Assembly (NCBI GenBank): GCA_020343675.1
Contig: CP070806.1
Span: 47,734-86,373 of the forward strand
Origin: Phycisphaerales bacterium
GTDB lineage: Bacteria > Planctomycetota > Phycisphaerae > Sedimentisphaerales > Anaerobacaceae
Direction: 5' to 3'
DNA length: 38,640 nucleotides
The position numbers were made by a program, and so were the translations under genes. Under the pieces are notes generated by a model. That model was not told where the DNA came from. It ran no database searches and worked only from the letters and a program-made list of their open reading frames with translations. This document shows positions 24,108 to 32,084 of this stretch, piece by piece. Every line of letters begins with the position of its first letter. The first letter of the stretch is position 1.

Positions 24108-25526
24108 TCAGTTGGTGACCTCGCTGCGACTGTCGGCCTCGTCGATGATCGCCTGGGCGATGTTGTTGATGACGGTGCGGGTTTGGCCGTTCGTGTTATT
24201 GGAGAGGATGGAGAAGATGATGTCCCCTTCGGCCGTGCTGCATACGCCGGAGAAGGATTTGACACCGTTGATATATCCCGTTTTGCCCCGGATTCTGCCC
24301 CGGTACTTTTCCTGCTTAAAGTACTTCTCGATGGTCCCGTCCATCCCCCCCACCGCAAGCGAATCCCTGTAGAATTGCCAGTTCGGGCTTCTGTAAATGT
24401 CCAGGAAAACGGTCGTGATGCAGTAGGCGGTCAGCTCGTTCTGCCGGCTCAGGCCGCTTCCGTCGTCGATGTAGTATTGGCTGCTGTCCAGGCCAAGCTG
24501 GGCCAGATACTCAGAGACCAGCTCGCGCCCCCTCTCCCAACTGCCGTCTTTGCCGTCCGGATTGCCTTGGGCGGCAATCTTCTTGAGCAGCGATTCGGCG
24601 GCCAATCCGAGGCTGTTCTTGTTGCACCGCGCCAGGCAGTCGGCGAGCGAAGTGCTGTATTCGACGAGAGGCCTGAATCCCCTGTAATCATCCAGCGTTT
24701 TCTCCGCAAGCTGCCCCTTGACGTCGATGTCTGCTCCGGCCAGATGCTCGAACAGCAGGTAGCCGAAAAACGCAGCGGGCCTTTCAATCGCCACCTCGAA
24801 CGGCCCGACCGCGTCCCTGCACTTGCCGAAAACGGTCAGATTGTTCGGCTGACGATTGCGATAGGTCCCCACGGCGCCGGTGCCCTTCGATATCGGCTTG
24901 ACCTTGTTGATCAGGGCGATAAAAGACGTCGGCGGATCGAGAAAAATCGCGATTCTTCCGTCGATATTTTTGGTGCTGATTTTCACACAATTGTCGTTGA
25001 AATTCAGGCCGCTCACTTCGCAGGCGTACCACTTGTTCAGGTCCTTTGCCGGCCAGCTCGGGTGGACCGGCTCGTTGTCAAAGACGCTGCTATCGACAAT
25101 GATATCTTCGATCGTGCCGATGCCTTTGGCCTTCAGCGTATTTGCGATGTCCTTGAATATCCAGCCAGACTCCCGGCCGTACCTGGCGTCCGTCTTTTCG
25201 TCGCCCAGCAGCGGATCCCCGCTTCCGATAACGACCAGCGCGTTACCGAGCAGCCCGACCCGGGTCCTGAACGCGTAATCGGGCCCCAGGTATTTCAACG
25301 CGGCGGCGCTGGTCATAATCTTCATATTCGAGGCCGGTATCATCAGCTCCTTCGCATCGTGCTCATAGAGCGTTTGGCCCGACCGGGCGTGGACGATGCG
25401 AATCGAAAACCGGACCCTCTTTTGCAGGGACTCGCTGATAATGCCATCAACCTGTCCGGCCAGATCCGCCTTCGCAAACCGGCCAAGGCACAGGACAAAT
25501 GCCACCCAAACCAGTCGTTTCTTCAT
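24108..25526 (-). CDS. dacB: D-alanyl-D-alanine carboxypeptidase/endopeptidase (PBP4-like, S13)
   Basis: A 472-residue penicillin-binding protein that trims peptidoglycan peptides in the periplasm. The catalytic triad of motifs is complete: SxxK as ASNMK (S66, K69), the SxN equivalent in GSGLSRQNELT, and KTG in GKTGYINGVKSF. A long insertion domain between the first two motifs is typical of class C (DacB/PBP4). ATG 25526 is chosen because it gives a normal signal peptide (MKKRLVWVAFVLCLG..AKA); an in-frame start at 25565 would add thirteen residues before it. No clear ribosome-binding site is seen. The gene diverges from the ECF sigma-factor gene. Confidence 0.9.
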   Translation of the reverse strand: MKKRLVWVAFVLCLGRFAKADLAGQVDGIISESLQKRVRFSIRIVHARSGQTLYEHDAKELMIPASNMKIMTSAAALKYLGPDYAFRTRVGLLGNALVVIGSGDPLLGDEKTDARYGRESGWIFKDIANTLKAKGIGTIEDIIVDSSVFDNEPVHPSWPAKDLNKWYACEVSGLNFNDNCVKISTKNIDGRIAIFLDPPTSFIALINKVKPISKGTGAVGTYRNRQPNNLTVFGKCRDAVGPFEVAIERPAAFFGYLLFEHLAGADIDVKGQLAEKTLDDYRGFRPLVEYSTSLADCLARCNKNSLGLAAESLLKKIAAQGNPDGKDGSWERGRELVSEYLAQLGLDSSQYYIDDGSGLSRQNELTAYCITTVFLDIYRSPNWQFYRDSLAVGGMDGTIEKYFKQEKYRGRIRGKTGYINGVKSFSGVCSTAEGDIIFSILSNNTNGQTRTVINNIAQAIIDEADSRSEVTN

Positions 25527-25591
25527 CCGTATGTCCATAGGGCCGTTCATTATTTCAAAACGCACCGGTCATATCAACCCTTTATTTAATG

Positions 25592-25620
25592 TTGCGGGAG
25601 AATCGGTTTGGCGATACACT
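25592..25620 (+). promoter_or_regulatory. Possible promoter for the ECF sigma gene
   Basis: TTGCGG (25592-25597), a 17-base spacer and TACACT (25615-25620), giving a short leader before ATG 25646. The boxes are moderate matches. ECF-type autoregulatory sequences (GGAAC) are not seen. Confidence 0.35.
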
Positions 25621-25645
25621 GCTTTTTGCCTGACAAGGAAAAATA

Positions 25646-26266
25646 ATGGACGAAAAGGCAAATTTGGCGGAACAGAAGCCCGACCTGGCGTATCCTACAA
25701 GACAGCAGCGGGATCTCGGCGTGAATGAGGCCTCGGTGAGACAGAGGCCGGGTCCGCTTTCCGCTCGACTCAGGGCCGGCGACCGGGCGGCGGCCGTCGA
25801 GCTTGTGGATGAATACCACGAACAGATTTACCTGTTCATGCGAAGGCTCGGCCATGACCGCCATGTCAGCGAAGACCTGACCCAGGACGTCTTTTTCAGT
25901 GCCTGGCACCATATAGGGCAGTTGAAGGACGACAAAGCCCTGAAGAGCTGGCTGTATCGCATCGCCAGCAACGTCTCGCGATTGTACTGGCGCCGGCACA
26001 AGCACAAAGAAGTGGCCGGCATCGAGCTTATTGACATGCCGGACAGCAGCGAGACCGGGCCCGAGAAGGCCGGGCGCCGTGAGCAGCTGGAGCAGGTCAT
26101 AGACGCAGTGACGCGGCTGCCGACGAAACTGAAAGAGACGATTGTTTTGCACTACGTGCAGCAGTTGACGATTGCCGAGGCCGCGGAGGTCGCCGGCATC
26201 AGAGAAGGCACTTTCAAAAGCAGACTGAACCGGGCGTTAAGAACTTTGAAAAAGACCGTTCCATAG
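25646..26266 (+). CDS. ECF-family RNA polymerase sigma factor
   Basis: A 206-residue sigma-70-family protein with region 2 (about residues 50-110: LVDEYHEQIYLFMRRLG.., SEDLTQDVFFSAWHHI, and the promoter-melting helix ALKSWLYRIASNVSRLYWRR). Region 4 (about 145-200) has LPTKLKETIVLHYVQQLTIAEAAEVAGIREGTFKSRLNRA. The first 45 residues are an unconserved extension rich in charged residues. It recruits RNA polymerase to a dedicated set of promoters. AAGGA lies near the ATG. The downstream gene, 56 bases away, encodes a single-pass membrane protein that may be its anti-sigma factor. Confidence 0.9.
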   Translation: MDEKANLAEQKPDLAYPTRQQRDLGVNEASVRQRPGPLSARLRAGDRAAAVELVDEYHEQIYLFMRRLGHDRHVSEDLTQDVFFSAWHHIGQLKDDKALKSWLYRIASNVSRLYWRRHKHKEVAGIELIDMPDSSETGPEKAGRREQLEQVIDAVTRLPTKLKETIVLHYVQQLTIAEAAEVAGIREGTFKSRLNRALRTLKKTVP

Positions 26267-26322
26267 AGAGACCCGGGCGGGCGATATCGCACGCGGGCCC
26301 CGAAGAAAGACAGGGAGCTGCA

Positions 26323-26856
26323 ATGGCAGACAGAGAAGTCCGTGAATTGCTGGCTGAATTGCCTCGGCGATGGACCGAGCCTGCCCGGCCCGGATTAGGC
26401 GAGGAAATCAAGCAGCGCATCCCCCACAGGCTGGCCCGGCACAAAATCGGCTGGGACACCGTCAATATCATCATCGATCTGAGGCTGAGCAAATCCGTGG
26501 CCGCGGCGGTGATCGTCGTTACGATGGTCCTGTTGCTGAATCTGTTCGGGGACCGGGATTCATCCGTTCGCGGGCTCGTCCGGGACGGCGTACTGCTGGT
26601 CAAGTACTGGGGAGGGGCCGGCCGGGACGATATTGCCGTCATCAGGTCCAAGTACGAACATCTGCTGCACCGGGGCGAATACGTGAGATGGTATGGCGAC
26701 GCCATCGACACGAAGGACGGTCAGACCGTGCTTATGCAGCAAAAGCTCTCTGACGGCAGCTACGTGGTAACATACGTGGATGGACGCGAGAGAGAAGTCG
26801 ATTCCGAGGAGCTGCTCGAGCTGCTGGCCCGCATGCTCCAGGAAAAAGCCAAATAG
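26323..26856 (+). CDS. Single-pass membrane protein, probable anti-sigma factor
   Basis: A 177-residue protein of unrecognised family. Residues 1-60 are cytoplasmic and charged, a membrane helix lies at about 62-80 (KSVAAAVIVVTMVLLLNLFG), and the rest is an extracytoplasmic domain. The gene order (ECF sigma, then a one-helix protein) is the usual one for sigma/anti-sigma pairs. There is no H-x3-C-x2-C zinc motif, so it is not a ZAS-type anti-sigma, and the exposed part YGDAIDTKDGQTVLMQQKLSDGS reads as beta-strands. GGGAG precedes the ATG. The role is inferred from context. Confidence 0.6.
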   Translation: MADREVRELLAELPRRWTEPARPGLGEEIKQRIPHRLARHKIGWDTVNIIIDLRLSKSVAAAVIVVTMVLLLNLFGDRDSSVRGLVRDGVLLVKYWGGAGRDDIAVIRSKYEHLLHRGEYVRWYGDAIDTKDGQTVLMQQKLSDGSYVVTYVDGREREVDSEELLELLARMLQEKAK

Positions 26857-26894
26857 GAAACTTTCCCGCAGATAAGAAACCTGACGATTAATCC

Positions 26895-26923
26895 TTGAAT
26901 CCCACGCGGCCACGTGATAAAAT
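26895..26923 (+). promoter_or_regulatory. Promoter for the pseudopilin cluster
   Basis: TTGAAT (26895-26900), a 17-base spacer and TAAAAT (26918-26923), giving a leader of about 45 bases before ATG 26975. Good matches to both sigma-70 boxes. Confidence 0.55.
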
Positions 26924-26974
26924 AGCTAAGAGTAAGTTTTAAGGGCGGTTATTGTAGTGTTTTGGAGTGCTAGT

Positions 26975-27775
26975 ATGAGAAAGAGAAGAGGGTTCACCCT
27001 AATCGAATTGCTGGTTGTGATCGCGATTATTGCGCTGTTAATGGCCATTATGATGCCGGCCCTCCAGCGTGTCAAGGGCCAGGCCCAGGCCGTCGCCTGT
27101 CTGGCAAGGCTCAAGGAATGGGGCTTGTTGTTCAAGCTCTACACCGACGACAACAACGGCTATTTTAACAGAAGAGAGCAACAACTGTGGATGAGTGCAA
27201 TGCGGCCCTACTACAACAACGAGCCGGACATGCTTCTGTGCCCGACGGCTACACGACTCATGCGGGACTTTTCTGACTGGGGCACGTTCAAAGCCGCCTC
27301 ACTCGAAGGTGACGTCTTCAGCTATGGCATCAATTCCTGGGTCAACAATAATGCGGGGGACCGTGGTGCCCGTCCGGTGGAATGGTTCTGGAAGCGAGTG
27401 AACAACAATACAACCGTCGCACCCGACCGAACTTTTATCGGCAAGCCAGTCAGCACAAATACCATACCAGTCTTTGGTGATTCCACGTGGTACGACGCCT
27501 GGGTGAGAGACACGGATACTCCGGCTCTGACGATGGATGCTTTCGGGATAGGCAATAAAGGTGTAAACGATGAGATGAATCACTTTTGTGTCAATCGGCA
27601 TGATGGGTTCATAGGCCTGCTGTTTATGGACTGGTCCGCCAGGCGCGTCGGGCTCAAGGAGCTGTGGACGCTGAAATGGCATCGAGCTTTCAACACCTCA
27701 GGCGTCTGGACGACAGCCGGCGGCGTCCTCGCCGACGACTGGCCCCTCTGGCTGCGACGCTTTAAGGATTATTGA
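26975..27775 (+). CDS. Pseudopilin 1 (type IV pilin-like, GFTLIE)
   Basis: A 266-residue pseudopilin. The short basic leader MRKRR is followed by [17 protein letters not shown], the signature cut by prepilin peptidase after Gly and methylated on Phe. The mature part has a hydrophobic helix and a large globular domain with paired cysteines (AVACLARLKEW, LLCPTATRL). The conserved C-terminal stretch is [34 protein letters not shown]. This tail is typical of Phycisphaerae pseudopilins, whose role (fibre, secretion or surface structure) is not known. GGAG (26964-26967) seven bases before ATG 26975 fixes the start. It is the first of three paralogues in tandem. Confidence 0.88.
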   Translation: MRKRRGFTLIELLVVIAIIALLMAIMMPALQRVKGQAQAVACLARLKEWGLLFKLYTDDNNGYFNRREQQLWMSAMRPYYNNEPDMLLCPTATRLMRDFSDWGTFKAASLEGDVFSYGINSWVNNNAGDRGARPVEWFWKRVNNNTTVAPDRTFIGKPVSTNTIPVFGDSTWYDAWVRDTDTPALTMDAFGIGNKGVNDEMNHFCVNRHDGFIGLLFMDWSARRVGLKELWTLKWHRAFNTSGVWTTAGGVLADDWPLWLRRFKDY

Positions 27776-27796
27776 GAAGAGACGGCAAGACAAGAG

Positions 27797-27824
27797 GAAA
27801 GGCCGTCTCAACCCGGCCTTTCTT
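27797..27824 (+). terminator. Hairpin between pseudopilins 1 and 2
   Basis: GAAAGGCCG (27797-27805) pairs with CGGCCTTTC (27814-27822), a nine-base stem with an eight-base loop, followed by only two T residues. A weaker version of the same element follows pseudopilin 2 near 28765-28782. Confidence 0.5.
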
Positions 27825-27904
27825 ACCGGCGGGTGATTTCCGGAAGATTCGGTCTATCCGAGCTTTCATGTGGTTCTTGCCTGAATCGTGGAAGGAGTGC
27901 TATC
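27819..27904 (+). repeat. Leader repeat, copy 1 (before pseudopilin 2)
   Basis: About 86 bases that match the leader of pseudopilin 3 at most positions (TTCTTACCGGC-GGTGATTTC at the start, GGTTCTTG-CTGAATC-TGGAAGGAGT-CTATC at the end). It runs from the previous gene's hairpin to the start codon and contains the AAGGAG site. This shows that genes and leaders were duplicated together. Confidence 0.65.
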
Positions 27905-28750
27905 ATGAAGCACCGGCAAGGTTTCACGTTAATTGAGCTGCTGGTTGTGATCGCGATCATTGCGCTGTTGTTGGCCATCATGATGCCGGCTTTGCAGCGC
28001 GTCAAGGGCCAGGCCCAGGCAGTGGCCTGCATAGCGAGACTCAAGGAATGGGGGCTGGTTTATAAGCTGTACACGGATGACAATAACGGCTATTTTCCTG
28101 AAGGCTGGCGCGACGGCGACGAGAGAGTGATTTGGATCAACGCCCTGAGGCCCTATTACAAGGATAATTTCGAGATGCTCTTGTGTCCGACGGCCACACG
28201 CGAGATGCTAAGCAGCGCCGACTGGGGCACGTTCAAAGCCGCCTGGCGCGACCTGGATCTTCCGGAAGGCGGCGTGCGCCATTTTGTCTTCAGCTATGGC
28301 AACAATACATGGACAGACTATATGGCCAGCGATCGTGGCGATCGCTTGGAGGAATGGTTCTGGAAACGTGTGGACAACAACACAACCGTAGCACCCGGCA
28401 CGCGAACCGTTATTGGCAGGCCGGTCAGCACAAATACTATACCGGTCCTTGGTGACTCCACGTGGCACGATGCATGGCCGCGACATACGGATGAGCCGTC
28501 CCAGCTGCCGGATGCTTTTGGCATACGCGATCAAGGCGTAAACAATGAGATGAACCATTTTTGTGTCAACCGGCACGATGGTTTTGTGGGCATGCTTTTT
28601 GTGGACTGCTCCGCCAGACGCGTCGGGCTCAAGGAGCTGTGGACTCTGAAATGGCATCGGGCTTTCAACACGGCAGGCCCCTGGACAACAGCCGGCGGCG
28701 TCCTGCCCGGGGACTGGCCCGCCTGGCTGCGACGCTTCAAGGATTATTGA
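27905..28750 (+). CDS. Pseudopilin 2 (type IV pilin-like)
   Basis: A 281-residue close paralogue of pseudopilin 1, with leader MKHRQ and [17 protein letters not shown]. Shared blocks include LKEWGLVYKLYTDDNNGYF, LLCPTATREM, NNNTTVAPGT, PVSTNTIPVLGDSTW and the C-terminal [25 protein letters not shown]. It has a short insertion (DLDLPEGGVRHFVF) relative to copy 1. The two were clearly produced by duplication. ATG 27905 is set by AAGGAG seven bases upstream and by the short leader expected of pilins. An in-frame extension to 27833 is open but would spoil the prepilin leader. Confidence 0.88.
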   Translation: MKHRQGFTLIELLVVIAIIALLLAIMMPALQRVKGQAQAVACIARLKEWGLVYKLYTDDNNGYFPEGWRDGDERVIWINALRPYYKDNFEMLLCPTATREMLSSADWGTFKAAWRDLDLPEGGVRHFVFSYGNNTWTDYMASDRGDRLEEWFWKRVDNNTTVAPGTRTVIGRPVSTNTIPVLGDSTWHDAWPRHTDEPSQLPDAFGIRDQGVNNEMNHFCVNRHDGFVGMLFVDCSARRVGLKELWTLKWHRAFNTAGPWTTAGGVLPGDWPAWLRRFKDY

Positions 28751-28779
28751 GAAAACACCGCCGGAGAAAAAGGTTGGCT

Positions 28780-28866
28780 TTTCTTACCGGCAGGTGATTT
28801 CCCGAAGGGTTCGGTTTGTCTGGACTTTCACGCGGTTCTTGTCTGAATCTTGGAAGGAGTACTATC
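28780..28866 (+). repeat. Leader repeat, copy 2 (before pseudopilin 3)
   Basis: The partner of the leader at 27819-27904, with one extra base and scattered substitutions. The AAGGAGT-CTATC-ATG end is preserved. Confidence 0.65.
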
Positions 28867-29619
28867 ATGAAGCGCCGGCAAGGTTTCACGCTAATTGAGC
28901 TGCTGGTCGTGATTGCAATTATTGCGCTGCTGATGGCAATCCTGATGCCGGCTTTGCAGCGGGTCAGGAAGCAGGCCAAGACGGTCCTGTGCCGGGCCAA
29001 CCTCAAGCAATGGGCTGTTGTCTGGGCCATGTACACCGACGAGAACGACAGCAAGTTCCCCGACTACATGGGTCTGAACTGGATGCAGAAGCTGATCGAT
29101 TACTACTCCAATTCCGAAAAGCTTCTCTATTGCCCGATGGCGACCAAAACCATATCCGAGGGGGTGCCGGTGCGCTATTCGGCGCTTCCGGACGGAGCCG
29201 GCAGCTACACCCTCAACGAGTGGGTCAATGACAGCGACGATGTCAGTGACGGCCGAAAGCTGGAGGACTACTGGAGGCATACGAATCACAAGGGCCTGAA
29301 CAACGTGCCGGTGATGGCAGACGGGGCCTATCGCGCCGACGGCCAGCCCTTCCCAACCGACAGCCCTCCGAGCTACGATGGGGAGCCCCGCACCGGCGTC
29401 GGAACATCGGGAAACGAAATGCGTATTTTCTGCATTGACCGGCACGATGGGTCGGTGAACGTTTTGTTCATGGACTGGACCACAAGAAGAGTCGGGCTCA
29501 AAGAGCTGTGGACGTTGAAATGGCACGGCAGCTTCAACATCGCGGGCCCGTGGACGATGGCCGGCATGGCCCGGCCGGACGACTGGCCCCAGTGGATGAG
29601 GCACTACAAAGATTATTGA
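28867..29619 (+). CDS. Pseudopilin 3 (type IV pilin-like, diverged)
   Basis: A 250-residue third member of the tandem set. The leader MKRRQ and [17 protein letters not shown] are as in copy 2, and the C-terminal block [34 protein letters not shown] is conserved. The middle region is different: it lacks the NNNTTVAP and PVSTNTIPV blocks of copies 1 and 2 and has its own [16 protein letters not shown] segment. It may be a minor pilin or tip protein with separate specificity. ATG 28867 has AAGGAG upstream. It is convergent with the HTH/pseudo-receiver gene. Confidence 0.87.
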   Translation: MKRRQGFTLIELLVVIAIIALLMAILMPALQRVRKQAKTVLCRANLKQWAVVWAMYTDENDSKFPDYMGLNWMQKLIDYYSNSEKLLYCPMATKTISEGVPVRYSALPDGAGSYTLNEWVNDSDDVSDGRKLEDYWRHTNHKGLNNVPVMADGAYRADGQPFPTDSPPSYDGEPRTGVGTSGNEMRIFCIDRHDGSVNVLFMDWTTRRVGLKELWTLKWHGSFNIAGPWTMAGMARPDDWPQWMRHYKDY

Positions 29620-29632
29620 TCCCCCCCGCTTC

Positions 29633-29650
29633 TTTGCCATCCTGGGCAAA
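29633..29650. terminator. Hairpin between convergent genes
   Basis: TTTGCC (29633-29638) pairs with GGCAAA (29645-29650) with a six-base loop, followed on the plus strand by AACGGGG. It lies between the pseudopilin 3 stop (29619) and the stop of the minus-strand HTH gene (29669), and could end either transcript. Confidence 0.35.
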
Positions 29651-29668
29651 ACGGGGCGTGCCCGGATG

Positions 29669-30247
29669 CTAATAGATGATGGCTATCGCCTCTTCAATTC
29701 TCTTGATGACCTCCGTCGGTTCGGCCGAGTACGGCACATAGCCGTCGAAGCCCTTGCTGAGCAGGGCCGCCGCTTCGGAATCGCTCAGATCGTTTATCAG
29801 CGCGATGATCTTGATCGTTCGCAGGTCCTCGTTGTCTCGAATGCCTTTGCAGACACCCATCGCATCGATGCCGTTGGCTAAGAAGCTGACCAGCAAGACG
29901 TGCGGGGTGAATGTCCGAACGATTGTGCCGGTCTCAAAGCTGCTCTGGGCGGTTTGCACTTCGTAGTCCGCCTTGCCTTTGAGGACGCCGGCCAGGGCCG
30001 AGGCGGTTTGCTCGTTGCTGTCGGCAATGAGCACACGGATTTTGCCGACCGCCAGCTCGGCCGTCGGCATGTTGTGCACCTTCATAAAACGAATCAGCTC
30101 GCTGAGCGGTATGCGCCGGTCTTTGCTGCCTGGAATGCGGTAGCCTTTGAGCTGGCCGTTGTCAAACCACTTCGATACGGTTCGCGGAGCCACGTGACAA
30201 ATCCGAGCCACGTCGCCCGTCGTCAGTACGTTCTTGCCTTTAGCCAT
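29669..30247 (-). CDS. HTH protein with degenerate receiver domain
   Basis: A 192-residue regulator. The N-terminal domain (about residues 6-58) is an excisionase/BldC-like helix-turn-helix: LTTGDVARICHVAPRTVSKWFDNGQLKGYRIPGSKDRRI, split over residues 8-46. The C-terminal domain (about 68-190) looks like a CheY receiver, but its phospho-acceptor Asp is replaced by S121 (HVLLVSFLANG) and the conserved Lys is missing (GYVPYSAEP). D76 of the acidic pocket remains. It therefore cannot be switched by normal phosphorylation and may respond to a ligand or partner. It probably represses or activates nearby genes. GGAA lies before the ATG. Confidence 0.8.
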   Translation of the reverse strand: MAKGKNVLTTGDVARICHVAPRTVSKWFDNGQLKGYRIPGSKDRRIPLSELIRFMKVHNMPTAELAVGKIRVLIADSNEQTASALAGVLKGKADYEVQTAQSSFETGTIVRTFTPHVLLVSFLANGIDAMGVCKGIRDNEDLRTIKIIALINDLSDSEAAALLSKGFDGYVPYSAEPTEVIKRIEEAIAIIY

Positions 30248-30467
30248 GTCTGGATTCCCGCTACTGAGTATTCAAAACCGTACTTATCTTCGGCTCTAAA
30301 GGGCCTGCTGTTTAACGCGGATGCGCAATTCTCGCGTGGGCTGCAAATAAGCGGCGGCTTCGGCCGCATGACGTCCTATAAGCGCTTCCGGGATGCGCAG
30401 AAAAGACCTGTGCGCAGGCAGAGCCGCGTCTTGCCGCCGCCGGCGTATCGGGCCATTGAAAATGTTT

Positions 30468-30495
30468 TTGATTTGCTCATCGCAGGCAGTAGAAT
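30468..30495 (+). promoter_or_regulatory. Promoter for the DegT-type aminotransferase
   Basis: TTGATT (30468-30473), a 16-base spacer and TAGAAT (30490-30495), with a start expected near 30503 and a 37-base leader carrying GGGAG. Confidence 0.5.
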
Positions 30496-30539
30496 TTCGT
30501 AGATTGTTCTGGTCCGCCTGAACCATTGGGAGATTGCTT

Positions 30540-31655
30540 ATGACGATACACTTGTCCCGGCCGGACATTACGGATAGAGAAATCGAGGCCGTCTGCGCGG
30601 TGCTTCGCAGCCCCAACCTGTCGCTCGGTCCCAGACTGGCCGAGTTCGAGGGGGCGTTCGCCCGGTACATCGGCACCAAACGCGCCGTCGCCGTCAGCAG
30701 CGGCACGAGTGGCCTGTTTCTATGCGCCTCGGCGCTGGAAATCGGGCCCGGGGACGAAGTCGTGACGACGCCGTTCACGTTCGTCGCCTCGGCCACTTCG
30801 ATCATGATGGCCGGAGCCAGGCCGGTCTTTGTCGATATCGACCCGGCCAGTCTGAACATCGACCCGACAAAAATCGAGTCCGCAGTCACGGGCAAGACAA
30901 AAGCCGTTTTGCCGGTCGAGGTCTTCGGCAATCCCGCCGGCCTCGACCGGGTCTGTGAGATTGCCCGAGAGCACAACCTGGCGGTTATCGAAGATAGCTG
31001 TGAGGCCCTCGGTTCGGCGCTGAATGGCGTCAAAGCTGGCACATTCGGGGCAATGAGCGTGTTCGGCTTCTATCCCAACAAGCAAATCACAACCGGCGAA
31101 GGAGGCATGATTCTGACCGACGACGATGCTCTGGCCGATGCGTGCGTGTCACTTCGCAACCAGGGACGCGCCAAAGACGGCCGCTGGCTGGGGCACGAGA
31201 GACTGGGCTACAACTGCCGGCTCAGCGATATCAACTGTGCGCTGGGCGTCGCGCAGTTGGAAAGAATCGACGAAATCAAGGCCAAACGCAAACAGGTTGC
31301 CCAATGGTACCGGGAGATGCTGGCCGATGAGAACCGGCTTATCGTTCCCTCCGAGCCGGCCAATTGCGACCTGAGCTGGTTCGTCTTCGTGATCCGTCTG
31401 AGAGAGGACTTTGGCCTCAAGCAGCGGGACCATATTCTCGAGCAGATGAGAAGCCGGGATATTGAGGTCAGCAATTACTTCCCGCCCGTGCATCAGATGC
31501 CTTTCATCGCCGAGCGGTTCGGCTACGGACCGGGCGACTTTCCCATTTCCGAAGCCGTTAGCCGGCGAGCCATCGCCCTGCCCTTCCACAATCACCTGAC
31601 CAGGGACGAGGTCGCCACGGTCTGCCGGACCCTGAAGCTGCTCATGGGAGGATAA
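30540..31655 (+). CDS. DegT/DnrJ/EryC1/StrS family PLP aminotransferase
   Basis: A 371-residue enzyme of the sugar-aminotransferase family, which aminates nucleotide-linked keto-sugars used in surface polysaccharides or glycoproteins. The signatures are AVSSGTSGLFLCASAL, GDEVVTTPFTFVASATSI, VIEDSCEALGS and FGFYPNKQITTGEGG, with K181 as the PLP lysine. The substrate sugar cannot be named. ATG 30540 is fixed by GGGAG (30528-30532) seven bases upstream; the TTG at 30534 is in frame but badly placed. It stands alone, with its own promoter, near a glycosylation gene set on the other strand. Confidence 0.92.
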   Translation: MTIHLSRPDITDREIEAVCAVLRSPNLSLGPRLAEFEGAFARYIGTKRAVAVSSGTSGLFLCASALEIGPGDEVVTTPFTFVASATSIMMAGARPVFVDIDPASLNIDPTKIESAVTGKTKAVLPVEVFGNPAGLDRVCEIAREHNLAVIEDSCEALGSALNGVKAGTFGAMSVFGFYPNKQITTGEGGMILTDDDALADACVSLRNQGRAKDGRWLGHERLGYNCRLSDINCALGVAQLERIDEIKAKRKQVAQWYREMLADENRLIVPSEPANCDLSWFVFVIRLREDFGLKQRDHILEQMRSRDIEVSNYFPPVHQMPFIAERFGYGPGDFPISEAVSRRAIALPFHNHLTRDEVATVCRTLKLLMGG

Positions 31656-31735
31656 ACAACACGGTTTCGACGTTTTCCGTTTGGCATCCGGCGTTCCATA
31701 TACTACATATTTAGTAGAGGAAAGCGGAAGAGACC

Positions 31736-31756
31736 GGCTGGGGGGGGAACCAGCCG
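31736..31756 (+). other. Hairpin in the leader of the 93-aa gene
   Basis: CGGCTGG (31736-31742) pairs with CCAGCCG (31750-31756) around a seven-base loop. It lies between the aminotransferase stop and the next start, with no T-tract behind, so it is more likely a leader structure than a terminator. A shorter inverted repeat, TACTA-N6-TAGTA, lies near 31702-31717. Confidence 0.4.
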
Positions 31757-31787
31757 ATAAAACAATGTTCCTTTGGGGAGAATCATC

Positions 31788-32069
31788 GTGAGCGGCTGGA
31801 GATCAAAATTCATCTTCCTTCTCATCGTCTATTTTGCCGGCTTTGCTACAGCTATCTACACCCTGGCTCCCGCGCCCAAGAACGGCAAGCAACTGTCCCT
31901 GGGCTCACTTGTTCCGACACGCTCGGGGCAGGCCGAACCGTTCGACAAGGAGGAATTCGTCGAATCCTTTAACACCGGGATGCACAAGTGCATCGATTTC
32001 GGCAAGGCTGCCGCCCTGCAGACGGCCAAGTTCATCAGGGAAAAATTCAAAGAAATGCCCAAAAGCTGA
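31788..32069 (+). CDS. Small membrane-anchored protein of unknown function
   Basis: A 93-residue protein with one N-terminal membrane helix (about residues 7-25, FIFLLIVYFAGFATAIYTL) and a soluble, charged tail. Within the tail, FDKEEFVESFNTGMHKCIDFGKAAALQTAKFIREKFKE forms an amphipathic helix split over residues 53-90. I do not recognise the family. GTG 31788 is the preferred start because GGGGAG (31775-31780) stands seven bases upstream. It runs toward the minus-strand GGCT-amidoligase gene and ends 15 bases from its stop. Confidence 0.65.
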   Translation: MSGWRSKFIFLLIVYFAGFATAIYTLAPAPKNGKQLSLGSLVPTRSGQAEPFDKEEFVESFNTGMHKCIDFGKAAALQTAKFIREKFKEMPKS

Positions 32070-32084
32070 AAACAGGGCGCAGGA

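Noticed and set aside
23844-25589. 581-aa plus-strand frame opposite dacB.
   Set aside because: dacB carries all three catalytic motifs on the minus strand; this frame has no motif and a biased composition.
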